From: Tethya wilhelma
Taxonomy: Eukaryota; Porifera; Demospongiae; Tethyida; Tethyidae
DNA: 64,000 nt
NCBI GenBank assembly: GCA_964030475.1
Contig: CAXIPT010000002.1
Coordinates: 18,312,961-18,376,960 of the forward strand
Direction of reading: 5' to 3'
Shown: positions 41,377-51,805 of the stretch, piece after piece
Position numbering within the stretch: the stretch's first letter is position 1
Layout: every line of letters begins with the position of its first letter
The notes under the pieces: model-generated
The model's input: the letters and a program-made list of their open reading frames with translations, nothing else
Databases searched by the model: none
What the model was told of the DNA's origin: nothing
Position numbers and translations under genes: made by a program

Positions 41377-44300
41377 AGCATGGCAATGAGTACCTCGATC
41401 AGGCATTTCTCCACTTCTTTGAGCACTTTAGAATCGTGTATGTCGGTGATGTCATACAAAAGACTTCAGGAGTAAGTTATTGCATCATTGAACTCACCTA
41501 ACATCCATTAGTAGGTTCTTTTGGTTTTTGGATCAGCTCTTTGCTAACTAAATATCTATATGGGTGTGCTGGAGCATGCATTGGAATATTATGTACATGT
41601 TGTTCCAGCATATGGGTATTGGGAAGTGATGTTGCAATGCTTCACATCCACTTGAGCACCACCATCCCCTATAGCCTACCTATCTGTGTTCAATTTCGTC
41701 CATCATTTATGTTCCCAGGTGTACCAAGCCTTGTCAGAGAGACTAGGCCTCAATGATGAGTCAATGGTACTCAATGTCTTTGTCACAAAGATGTGAGTGC
41801 TGTACATTTTGTCAGTGTACACTATGTGTTGATTGAGCAATGTCCTCTCTCTCTAGAGTGACCAATTTGAAGTACTGGACTAACAGTAGACTAATAGTGA
41901 ATAAGACGCTACAATTGCTCAATGATCTGTCAGTAGGGTGAGTGAAAATTGTGTGGTATATTGTCTCATTTTGAATATGTATGTATGTGTGTGTGCTGCA
42001 GGTACAGTAGTGTGAGAAAGTTAGTGAAACTAGAATCAGTGCAGTTCATCCTTGAAAATCATACAGTAAGTTCAACCTTGTACGTACATATATGTTCATA
42101 CCTTGCATGCATATTGCTACGGGTTGTCAATTTAGGATTGTTGTGTTGACCTGTCAGTCTCAGTTGTCATTGTTATTTCCACTGCACATATTCCCATCTA
42201 AGTTGTTGTTATCTTGTGCTATGGTTGACCCTCCCACCCTCTCCAGCCCGAGCATTTCCCCTTCCTCAATGTAACTCACAGTAATCTTGACCTTCGCTGT
42301 CGGACTCTCTTCTACACTGCCCTTGGGAGACTGCTGCTGGTGGACCTCGGGGAGGAGGAGGAGAAGTTTGAGAGATTCATTACCCCCATCACCGGTGAGT
42401 GTCCACCCCCCCATCCTCCTAGAGGGACATAGTTGAAGGGAGGGATAATAGAATAAAAGGCTGAAATGCTATTGAGTGTTGAATATCTATACCATACATC
42501 ATTGTTTGTGGTTTCTTGAAAGATCTCTTTGCTCTTTTAAGCTTGTGTACATGTTTTTGCTTTAATTACAAAATCAATGTTGGTTTGCTATCTCCTCCAG
42601 TTCTTGCTGAACAAGTTCAGAGCAACTTCTTGAGACAGACTGCCTCTGAGAATGAACTCAAACAGACTCTGATTGGTTTCTGTCGTGACGTTAGAGGAAT
42701 AGCACTCGCCTTCAACAGCAGGACTAGCTACATCATGCTGTTTGACTGGATGTATCCTTCTCACTGATCCCTTAGTAGTCACCTTCACCTTCATGGGCTT
42801 AAACAATGTGTGCTTGTATACTATTAGCTGTAAATTCAGTGTTTCCCCCACTGGACAAAAAAGTAAAGAGGGGGGGAAGTGGGGGAGTTGCATAGAATTC
42901 TCTGAAAATTAGTAGTTTTATATGTAGTTGTATGGAGAGGAGGTAGTTGAAAGGAGGGGGGAGTGCCCCCTTCCCCTCTTTGGCCATTGTTTGTCCATCC
43001 TTGACTCTGATGGTTTCAGTTATCCCACATACACTGGTATTTTGTTGAAGGCTTTGGATGCGTGGTGCTACGACCCTACCGTGACCTCTCCTGTACTCAA
43101 GCTGATGGCCGAGTTAGTGCTCAACAGAGCACAGGTGAGAGGGAGGAGTGGGCGTTTGTTTGATGACACCTTTTGTCATTGTGGTGCTTTCTTCTTCTTT
43201 CCTGTAGAGGTTGCAATTTGACATGACTTCCCCGAACGGTGTTCTGCTCTTCAGAGAGGCTTCCAAGACCATCACTACCTATGGAGAACATTTACTAGCA
43301 CTCACAGACATACCCCAAGACAAGATCTACCCATTAAAATATCCTTGCTGTACTATGTACTACATGTGTGCAGTAGACGCTATGCTATCTCAATCTTGTG
43401 GTCAAATTAGCTTGGAAAAAAAGAAGAGAATTTTGGCTTAGTTCACAAATTATTGCTCTAGCTTTTTGTATGTTCAATAGGTGTAAGACTTGATACAGTA
43501 CATGTGGCATATGTACTGTATAGGTCGTACAACATGTTGGTTTCAGTACCTTGACTCTCAGCTACGTTGAAAGGCATATCTGTGTGCTTCAAGATGCTGA
43601 AGGCTGCCCTCTGTGGAAACTATGTCAACTTTGGTGTGTTCAGACTGTATGGCGATGATGCACTGGACAAGGCACTCAGCATGTTCATCAAGCTGCTGGT
43701 CTCTGTACCTTTAAAGAGTTTACTGGTCAGTCCTTTCTCTTTCTCTCACTGTTTGTGTGTGTGTGTTAATACAGCTGCCTAGCAACTACCAAGTACCTAT
43801 ACGATGTACCTACTGTTACTACTACTAAAGTCATCTGGTTTGAGAATGCCGCTGAACGTTAAACAATAAGATTCATGCAATTCTTTTCTTATGGGACAAA
43901 ATAGCTAACTTTTGACTGGTAAGGTGTAGCAAGCTGGAAAAGCAATCAAAAGAACCGGAGAATGAGCACTTTTCCAATGGTACTTGAAATTTTGAAATTG
44001 GTCAGATAATAAAAAGTTATTCAATTTTTTCTACTGTCATTCTCAAACCAGATGGATTTTTCCTTCTCATTTGAAGTCTACAGTACTATATTATGTTTAG
44101 AGGAAAGGCTATCATTAACTTTGTGCTCCCACATTATTTGAGCAGGACTACCCCAAGTTGAGCCAAGCCTACTATGCCCTGCTGGAGGTGCTCACTCAGG
44201 ACCACATGGACTTTGTGTCAACCTTAGAACCTGATGTCTTCATCTACATCCTCTCCTCCATCTCAGAGGGTCTCACTGGACTAGGTACGTCATGTGTGAT

Positions 44301-44560
44301 GTCTCTCTGGTAGTTGTTTGTGGTGATGTCATTGTTATGTGACATTGTAGGGGAGTTTACTGTGTTTATATGTTGGTTCGATTCATTGTATTGAAGCCCA
44401 ATGTGTGCAGCTTTGTCTATCATTGTCACCAAGCCTAGTAAGGGCATTGTATGGTGTTTAGGGGGCTACACTTACGTGTTTGTTATTGGAGCAAGATGTT
44501 GCCTAGCAATATCTTGCTGAAGGTCTAAGGTTTTAGATGTTCATGTGGTAAATTAGTCAC

Positions 44561-44631
<71 letters not shown>

Positions 44632-45329
44632 ATTGCAGTACCATGACTCACATTGTGACCTACCTCTTCAAGAAGCTCAGCAAGAACAAGAGTGGTCCTC
44701 TCTCACCTTCCAACCAGACTGCCTTCATGCGTATCCTTGAGCTCCACCCAGAGATCCTCCAACAGATGCTCTCTTCAATGATGAACATTATAATGTTTGA
44801 GAACTGCCGCAATCAATGGTCCATGTCTCGGCCTCTTCTTGGACTAATATTGTTGAATGAAGAGGTACCACATTCAAGACACAACATCATCACAACAAAT
44901 AGTTTTATCTGTTTTTTTTTGTTGTTTTTTTTGCTTTTTTTTGTTTTTTTTTACTGCAGTATTTCCAGAGTTTGAAGGAACGAATCATTTCAATGCAGCC
45001 TCCTGAGAGGCAAAGTGTCATGGCTGCTTGCTTTGACAATTTGATGGAGGGTATCGAGAGAAATCTTCAACAAAGAAATAGAGACAAGTAAGATTATATA
45101 TACTCTTTTGTCTAATGTAGTTACTGAGCAGAACCAGTGTTCCAGTTGGTTCATAAGTCAGTCATTTGATGGTGTGCATTAATTTAAAATCAGATTACTG
45201 TACACGAGAGAGCATAATAGACTTTTTCTCTCACCTTGCAGTTTCACAAGAAACTTGTCAGTGTTTCGACGTGACATCAATAACTCCTTCAGAGAAGTTG
45301 TCCCACAGGCTGCTGAGATGATGGTCTAA
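36152..45329 (+). CDS. XPO7: Exportin-7 (importin-beta family nuclear transport receptor)
   Basis: Collinear with animal exportin-7 (RanBP16). Exons: 36152-36163 (MDDQ), 36597-36743, 36836-36929, 37020-37090, 37160-37255, 37339-37533, 37960-38160, 38293-38412, 38688-38954, 39242-39369, 39584-39703, 39903-40008, 40260-40302, [duplicated block], 41379-41471, 41719-41792, 41857-41937, 42002-42065, 42247-42394, 42601-42751, 43020-43134, 43208-43338, 43566-43725, 44146-44284, 44639-44864, 44960-45087 and 45242-45329 (stop TAA). Signatures: '[24 protein letters not shown]', '[14 protein letters not shown]', '[10 protein letters not shown]', '[19 protein letters not shown]'. It carries proteins across the pore with RanGTP (family knowledge). 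Oddities: a tandem duplication (39598-41460) creating a chimeric exon with a stop, two U12-type introns, and a junction 44284/44639 that is one base out of phase, so a small exon or base may be missing there. Confidence 0.92.
39598..41460 (+). repeat. Tandem duplication of about 0.9 kb inside XPO7
   Basis: 39598-40499 is repeated at 40503-41456 with a few per cent differences plus an 85-bp MITE only in the second copy. The unit runs from the middle of exon 39584-39703 to the middle of the exon at 41379-41471, so it holds two whole exons and two half exons. At the junction (about 40499-40503) the exon 'HGNEYLDQ...YVGDVI' runs directly into '[22 protein letters not shown]' with TAA at 40500-40502. 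The bases AAGAC are shared by both original breakpoints (microhomology). Confidence 0.9.
40924..41008. mobile_element. Palindromic MITE, TAGCCTC family, in the second XPO7 copy only
   Basis: 85 bp, TAGCCTCATTCCGAGGCC ... GCCTGGAATGAGGCT. Flanks GAGTCACTC and GAGTCAGGG share six of nine bases. The first duplicate copy has both flanks around a 7-base remnant TAGCCTA. Confidence 0.8.
42752..43019 (+). other. U12-type GT-AG intron of XPO7
   Basis: 5' splice site GTATCCTTC after '..LFDW', branch-site-like ATCCTTGAC at 42997-43005 with the branch A 15 bases from the 3' end, and acceptor TTTCAG. Splicing gives 'FDWIYPTYTG', matching exportin-7. Confidence 0.85.
43339..43565 (+). other. U12-type AT-AC intron of XPO7
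   Basis: Begins ATATCCTTGC and ends CAGCTAC. Branch-site-like CCTTGAC at 43549-43555 with the A 11 bases from the end. Only this AT-AC junction restores the expected '[12 protein letters not shown]'; no GT-AG alternative keeps the frame. Confidence 0.88.
44563..44631. repeat. (CA)n microsatellite in XPO7 intron
   Basis: About 69 bp, just upstream of acceptor 44638. Confidence 0.95.
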
Positions 45330-45991
45330 TGCTGTGTGGTAGTCTAACTAAGCTAGCTAGCTGCATGGTGGACACACTTGTGTCATATCATAATCAATAG
45401 GGGGTGCCTCTAATAATATTGGTTGCATACTCTTAAAGTATTCTCATTACAGGTCTTTGTGTCTTACTTTCAATTGATCTTTTTCTCTGGTCACAATTAA
45501 AATTTATGCCATAATGATGATGTAACAATAAATACGTACGTGCTGTCTATTTTGTGTTGACAAAAATTGAATTGCTTGCTACAAGAGTCTCTTGGTACAA
45601 GAGTCTCTTGCTTGGTAAAAATTGAAATTGGCATCATAATAATTATAATTATACCAAAATTTAATAGGGGAATGCACGGAGGTAGTTTTGTGTATTCTAA
45701 CTATTCCTGACATCAAGGCCATAAAAGTATTGTGAGCAAGACCTACCAAAGCTATAGTGTGTTTGTTAAGGAGTGAGGGTATGTTTCTTCGGTGTTGATG
45801 ATGCCTTTGAAGGGAATGCTATGTTTCATTGTAAGGATGCAGTTTTCATTCTCTCCAAAGCTGCTTCATTTATTTATGGTACTAAAGCGAACTCCTCACA
45901 GTCCACTAGCATAAGAGTTGTGACTACATTGTGTGTGTTTGTATTATTGCAGTAGAGACAAAAATTAATAATAACTGTACAGCCTCTAATA
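45330..45991. other. XPO7 3' flank and upstream region of the first receptor-like gene
   Basis: AT-rich, with AATAAA-like signals near 45529. A short duplication 'ACAAGAGTCTCTTG' occurs twice around 45580-45611. No coding similarity seen. Confidence 0.5.
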
Positions 45992-47878
45992 ATGGTTGTA
46001 GCATTTAACTTTGTGTCTGGTCGCAGTTTGATGCTAGTGTCGTTATTGACTTGTGTTGGAATACCACACATCAGTGCACAGCTAGATGATGTTAACTTAG
46101 TTTGTGCATTTAACAGGACGTCTGAAATGTACCCAGAATGCCTGACGAACACCACAACAGTAAGACCACTGAGTAGTCTGGAATGTTCAATCAATCTTTT
46201 GAAATTTCTCTATAATTATTTTCAACAGACTGTTGCCGAGTCCTTTGCTGCAATATTTGAAGCAGTCTTGATCTGCAGTGACAGATGTCAAGCTGTTGCT
46301 GTACAAGTGTCTGCAGACTGCAATCATGAATTTGCAATGGATCTCTATGCACTAAGTAAGTCAATTAAAAATAGCTTAAAAAATAATGTGTATATACAAC
46401 TTACCTTATTATTATTATAATTATTAGGTTGTGGTAAAAGTGAGGATGGTCTTGCTTGTAACAGTGTTTTCTCGTCATTTTTGGGACCTAATGTCACAGA
46501 ATTCTTGCAAATAGAAACTGCTTGTGGTGAAGATTTCAACCTTACCACTTGTCCTATTGGTGAATGTGCCACAGCAATAGAAGATGTATGCTATATGCAC
46601 ACACGCACACACGCACACACGCACACACACACACACACACACACNATCTCTCTTCTTTCACAGAGCACCATTGGTGAGTTTATCGCTGCAATATTTAACT
46701 CAGTTGTCTGCAGTGACAGATGTCAAGATGTTGCTGTACAAGTATCCTCAGATTGCAATCATACATTTGCAATTGATTTCTACTCTCTAAGTAGGTCATC
46801 ATTAAGTTATAACTATGGCACAATATCATGTGTGTAAAATGCTGTAATTATAGCTTGTGGCAAAGATGAGGATGGTCGTGTTTGTAACAGTCTTTTCTCA
46901 TCATTCTTGGAGCCTAACAACACAGATGTCTTGCAAGTAGAAGCTGCTTGTGGTGAAGATTTAACTTTACAGATTGTCCTGTTGGTGAATGTGCCATGGC
47001 AGTAGGAAATGTATGCTGTTATATATTTGTTTTCTATGTGTATACAGTATTACTATATACAGAGATCCACACACATGTACACACACACAGGTTGGATGCT
47101 GCTTTAGGAATTTTCAAGAAGTATTTATTCTATTGTTTTTCTCATCCACTGAAACATCTGAGACCTCAAATGACCTTATTAGACTTAGTGAGAGACTAGA
47201 TGAATGCAACATTGCAAGATGCAGTACAGATCCATTCCGGCCGATTACACAGCTACAGACTGATGACACAACTAATCCATTTCAGACAACTACAAGCCCA
47301 ACTGACTCTTCACCACTTGGCTTGATTATCGGAGTATCAGTGATTGTTGGAGGTGTTGCACTGATAGTCACCATAGTGATTGTCATTGTTGTGGTGGTGG
47401 TATGTGTGAAGAGGAAGAAGAGAAAGAACAGTGCCATATTCACCAATTGCAAGTCCAAGCAAGAAACAAGGTAGTTACATAATTATTATTGTTATGTATA
47501 CATCATGCAGTATGATAACCATGAAAATGTATATTAGATATACTCACTATTGTATAATCTTTATACAGAACAATACACAATGGAAATACGCCGAGTGTCG
47601 TGTCCAAAGAAAATGGCAGGTATACTGAGGCCCAGAGTGACAGGACAATTAGAGCTACTGCCTATGAAGTTGAACATTTTTATGAAGACATTGAGGATTA
47701 CCAAGGTGATGCTCCTCAGTCTCATCAACTTTTTGCGAGAGGTCCCAAGCAGAAGTCATCCAAGCTCACCCAGTGTCCTGCTTATGGTACAGCAGCTGGT
47801 AAAACTGAGAGCCTCCCACCAAATGACTATGTAGCAGTTGTTCCCCCTGATGCGTACATAACTGTTGTCCCCCCATAA
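45992..47878 (+). CDS. Type I membrane protein A: Cys-rich ectodomain modules, TM helix, tyrosine-rich tail
   Basis: Exons: 45992-46159 (signal peptide, MVVAFNFVSGRSLMLVSLLTC..), 46229-46355, 46428-46585, 46664-46800, 46854-47010, about 47163-47470 and 47569-47878 (stop TAA). The ectodomain has two copies of a two-exon module: 'CSDRCQ.VAVQVS.DCNH.FA.D.Y.L' followed by 'CGK.EDG..CNS.FSSFL...ACGED....CP.GEC', with several N-glycosylation sequons. A Thr/Ser-rich stalk precedes the TM helix (LGLIIGVSVIVGGVALIVTI and on) and a basic stop-transfer KRKKRK. The tail has YEVEHFYEDIEDY, LTQCPAY, and YVAVVPPDAYITV near its end. Module 2 has lost one base near 46957, giving a frameshift to a stop if the sequence is right. 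No known family recognised. A paralogue follows at 48164. Confidence 0.75.
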
Positions 47879-48163
47879 ATTAAGATTATTTGTCAAGCTC
47901 TAATAATTCTCTATTCATGCTGTCTGTAGGGATCGATGTGCAGAGTGATTAAAATTTTAAGTAATTATTGATGATATCTGACATTTTGTACATTGGGGTC
48001 TAACAATGAGTGAATATCCGGATACCTAACGGGTGACAAGAATGACATCACTTCCTTAATTAAGTGATGTCATGACGTCAGAGTGCATGTATGGAAAACT
48101 CCTAGCCCGTGTGTCGTGCACTGGAGAAACGAAGTTTGCTCTTGAACAAGCATGAGAGGATCC
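47879..48163. other. Spacer between membrane protein genes A and B
   Basis: 285 bp. An inverted pair TGACATCACTTCCTTAAT / TTAAGTGATGTCATGACG forms a hairpin at 48039-48078, just upstream of gene B; it might be regulatory or a tiny MITE. Confidence 0.4.
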
Positions 48164-49407
48164 ATGGCAGCATTAACTATAGTCCTATTGACAGTAGGAT
48201 GGCTAGTCGGGGTGTCTTATTCACAGCCAAACATGACCTGTGTAAACGAATTGGTAACTGCAGATGCTATGTTACAAGAGTGCATTGGACTGATGAACTT
48301 GGTAAGCTACAGAAAATGAAATACAAACCTTGAATCTGAATCATAACCGCATTAAAATGTCTTCCAAGATTGTATTATATACAGTTGTATATAAAGTTGC
48401 TGTGTATATTGTATATCATGTGTATGTGTACTGTATAAACTTGCCATAAGCTAGTCATTGACATTGTCGTCGTTTTTCCTCAGACAACAATGAGTGTTGA
48501 CGATGCAACTGCTGACGTTGATGTGTTATGTAGTGATTCTTGTCTCAGCAAAATCAACCAAGTTTACCTGGACTGTGGTGATACTGATATGCCAGAATTA
48601 CTCATTCTAAGTGAGTTGTTATTAAGTAATGACATGGTCTGGTCTGGAAGTCGACTGAATAGTAGTATATACTGCTATTCTCTGTTCCAATACCTGTGAG
48701 CGCTAGTAGCTATAGCTCAAGCAGTAAGAGCAATGCTGCATTTGACCAGAGTTTGAAAGACCTTGTTGGTTTCAATCCCTGCCAGCTAGATCTCAAAAAT
48801 TTTTCTCCAATGATTGCATTGGACTAAATGATAAGTTGTTCAGTACCAAATTAATGTTCACCTGGCACGATCACAAGACATGCAGATCGAAGCTATATCT
48901 GTCTTGTCCCAGCAAGCTCACAATGCTGATCTCAGGCAGTCCCTCCAGTAATCCATTGAGACAGGAAGGGTTTGGTCGGTGTCAAGACTGTAGAGTATAT
49001 ACAGTGCTAGCCATTGATTTTTGTCATCATACACTAATTGATGTCATGTCTAGTTTTAATAAGGCTTCTGTTGTTAGTGAGGTCAATCTGACACCAGATC
49101 ATTACATCAGCTGAGCACATGCTTCGGGTATGATGTTTTTAGCAGACATGATGAGTAAAGTATATAATTATATTATTATTGTGATTTGTTTGTTTGTTTG
49201 TTTTTCACCTACAGCTTGTTCAAAGGATGAGCAAGGTCGTTTCTGTGGTAATTTGTTTCAAAATATTAGCATATTTTCCAATGCAAATGGCTCAGTCAAT
49301 GCTGCCTGTATGGATGTAGAGAATGAGGTGACATGTAGTAGTGAATGCCGTGAGACTTTACAGGAAGTATGTTGCATATACACATGTACACACACACTCA
49401 TGGATTG

Positions 49408-49489
<82 letters not shown>

Positions 49490-50164
49490 GCTGCTACAGA
49501 AACTTAGCTTTTGTGATCTTATTTGCTTTTAACGCATCTGAAGAGGCCATTAGTAATCTTACAGATACTCTAGATCGATGTAATGCTCCTGTATGTAGTG
49601 AGCCACTGCAGTCTGTCTCAGAAAGCACAGAACAATCAACCACCATCACAACTAGTGCCACAACTCAGAGCCCCTCATCTCCAACCCTTCCAGTAGACTC
49701 TTCCACCAGTAGAGCTGCAATCATTGGAGGAGCTGTTGCAGCTGTCATAGTATTACTCTTAGTAGTTGTGACAGTTGGACTTGTGGTAATCATAGTTAAT
49801 GTATGCCGAAGAAAATCACACCCTGAGAAGAAAACTGATCATGGGTGAGTCTTCATATTCGAATTCTTATCATTGCAACTGTTGATGAACGATGACATCT
49901 GAATTCTCTAGGCCATTGTCACCAACTACTGGAAGAGTGGAAGGTGAACATGTGTATGACTATATCGAAAGTAATAATGACCACAGAATCCCATCACAAG
50001 CATATGCATCAGATATAGTCCTCACAGAGTGTCCAGCATATTCTATGAACAGTAAAGAGTGTTTAACTCTTGATTATTCTTCTCCTTATGAGAACATAGC
50101 TGATCAGAGTGAATTTACTGATAGTAAACACTCAGAACCTGAATATGTAGTAATGTACCAGTGA
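48164..50164 (+). CDS. Type I membrane protein B, paralogue of A
   Basis: Exons: 48164-48301 (signal peptide MAALTIVLLTVGWLVGVSYS, then QPNMTCVNEL), 48484-48610 (VDVLCSDSCLSKINQVYLDCG), 49215-49366 (TCSKDEQGRFCGNLFQN...CSSECRETLQE), about 49546-49844 (NLTDTLDRCNAPVC, Thr/Ser stalk, TM helix AAIIGGAVAAVIVLLLVVV and on, basic CRRK) and 49912-50164 (stop TGA). One copy of the two-exon module found twice in gene A, with the same phases (0,1 and 1,0). The tail shares two motifs with A, E-G-E-H-V-Y-D-Y-I-E and LTECPAY, and adds YENI (Grb2-type YxN) and a C-terminal YVVMYQ. No frameshift seen. Likely a surface receptor or adhesion protein signalling through tyrosine phosphorylation (inference). Not recognised as a named family. 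Confidence 0.78.
48701..48805 (+). mobile_element. tRNA-derived SINE-like element in an intron of gene B
   Basis: Contains a Pol III A-box-like segment TAGCTCAAGCAGTAAGAGC (48713-48731) and a B-box-like GGTTTCAATCC (48768-48778) at tRNA-like spacing, followed by an A/T-rich tail. It does not fold into a clean tRNA cloverleaf, so a SINE or decayed tRNA gene is preferred. Confidence 0.5.
49411..49486. repeat. (CA)n microsatellite in gene B intron
   Basis: About 76 bp. Confidence 0.95.
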
Positions 50165-50319
50165 CTTTATCAACAAGAAAATTATTATATAATCTCATGG
50201 TCTGTGTTTGGAAGAGAATGTCTATGCTCCAAGTACGCGCATGCGCAAAACATGACATCACATGGCGCCCACGTGGCCCGCGCCGGGAAGGAATCTTGTC
50301 AGTCATAGCATAGATAATA

Positions 50320-50627
50320 CAAGGGGTGGTCACGACCATACCCGCTGTACTAACACCCGCGACCGGGATCAAGATGCAATCAAGGGGTCAAAGCAACGAA
50401 AATTGCCCCCATCAAGGGTCAAGAAAGCTCTACTGCTCGCTTTCGATCAACGGTCAAAGGTCATTAGCTGCAAATAGCACGTTTTAGTGGATCAAAGTTC
50501 AAATTTATCACGATCAAGGCCTTCCAAAGTGGTGAAATCAAGGGTCAAGGCCTAAAAATTGGACGGATCAAATTTTGATCCCGGTCGCGGGTGTTAGTAC
50601 AGCGGGTATGGTCGTGACCACCCCTTG
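50320..50627. mobile_element. MITE with long near-perfect terminal inverted repeats
   Basis: 308 bp, starting CAAGGGGTGGTCACGACCAT and ending with its complement. The inverted repeats extend about 53 bp with almost no mismatch. Flanked by ATAATA on both sides (50314-50319, 50628-50633), a probable target duplication. The interior is made of short GATCAAAG/GGTCAAAG-like direct repeats and encodes nothing. Confidence 0.88.
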
Positions 50628-50660
50628 ATAATAGAGACTTCGTACTATTATCTATGGTCA

Positions 50661-51274
50661 TAGCCTCGTTCCCAGGCCCAAAAGAGAGGGTCATGGAGTT
50701 GAGTGAACTGAGAGGATCCCGTTCTTACATAGCCTGGTACACACTGTTTGCGCATGCGCATAATTATCCAATTTCTGATAATTTTGCATACTATCGTGTA
50801 ACGTCCGTATATTTTGACGTCATTATTCGATTAGTGCACCTTGAACTCACATCGTAAAAGTATTGAGAAGATTGATTGATAGCAGTAGTGATTCTATCTG
50901 GAGATGGATTGGCTTTAGTATAGTTCAGAGAAGATTCGCTAATAAATTTCTACCCAGATTTATCGTTGAGCGAGTTTTTGTGATTTTTCCAGAGCAAGGA
51001 CACTCATTTATCGATACAGTCAATTCAGCTGTTGGCTTTAAGTATAATAAACGGACCAGGTAATAGTAGAATCTGTTTCAAACATTTTTTAGGTCAGAAA
51101 GGGTCTATAAATGGCCTCTAAAAGAGTCTAAAACTTGTTTTAGTGTCCGTATGCCTACGTCACGAATGGACACACCCACAAAAGATTACAAAACCACACG
51201 GATTTTCGGCAATAATTACGCGCATGCGCAAACAGTGTGTACCAGGCCCTCTTTTGGGCCTGGGGACGAGGCTA
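50661..51274. mobile_element. Composite TIR element of the TAGCCTC family
   Basis: Outer ends TAGCCTCGTTCCCAGGCCC / GGGCCTGGGGACGAGGCTA. Inside lies a second inverted pair, CTGGTACACACTGTTTGCGC at 50731-50750 and its complement near 51230-51250. About 614 bp, with no clear ORF. Much larger than the 60-90 bp members of the family. Confidence 0.7.
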
Positions 51275-51805
51275 TGTCAGTCAGAACTTGACACACCGAG
51301 TCGTCGGAACAAGCCTTCAGCTAGGGTAAAGTAGGTAAAATTAAAAGTGTGGAGCTCTTCTCTTCAGTCTATGGAGTGGATATTATTTCCTTCTTGTAAA
51401 GTTGTCATCAAAATTCTTGGTCACTGTCATCCTTTACCAGTCAGTCAATTATTGAGAGACTCGTCACAGTGATATGAGAAGACCATGAAGCAAGTTATCA
51501 GTTGCAGCCAGGTATGGTCAATGTCTTATAAGTGACTTATTTAGGTATGCATACTCTTCCTACTTAATTTGTCTAAGCTTATTTATGTGCTTGTTCAGTT
51601 GGTCTACTTGTTTTCACTGTGTGGGACTTAGGCCCTACTGAATGGCTCAGCGGTTTCCTCAGTCAGTTTTCAATTCATTATAAGCCAGGCTGTACTTTAT
51701 TCAGTTATGGGTATTCCAAATGTTTACTCCTTGCTTCAATTTATCATAATATTATCATGTCATCTCTGACAAAGAATAGCACTTGTTGCCAGAGTACCAG
51801 TTGTT
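51275..51805. other. Intergenic, no gene seen
   Basis: Between two TIR elements. A 62-codon frame at 51619 shows no recognisable similarity. Confidence 0.4.

Noticed and set aside
44563..44631. Regular array that might suggest CRISPR
   Set aside because: Pure dinucleotide repeat without spacers in a eukaryotic intron; the same applies to all other arrays here.
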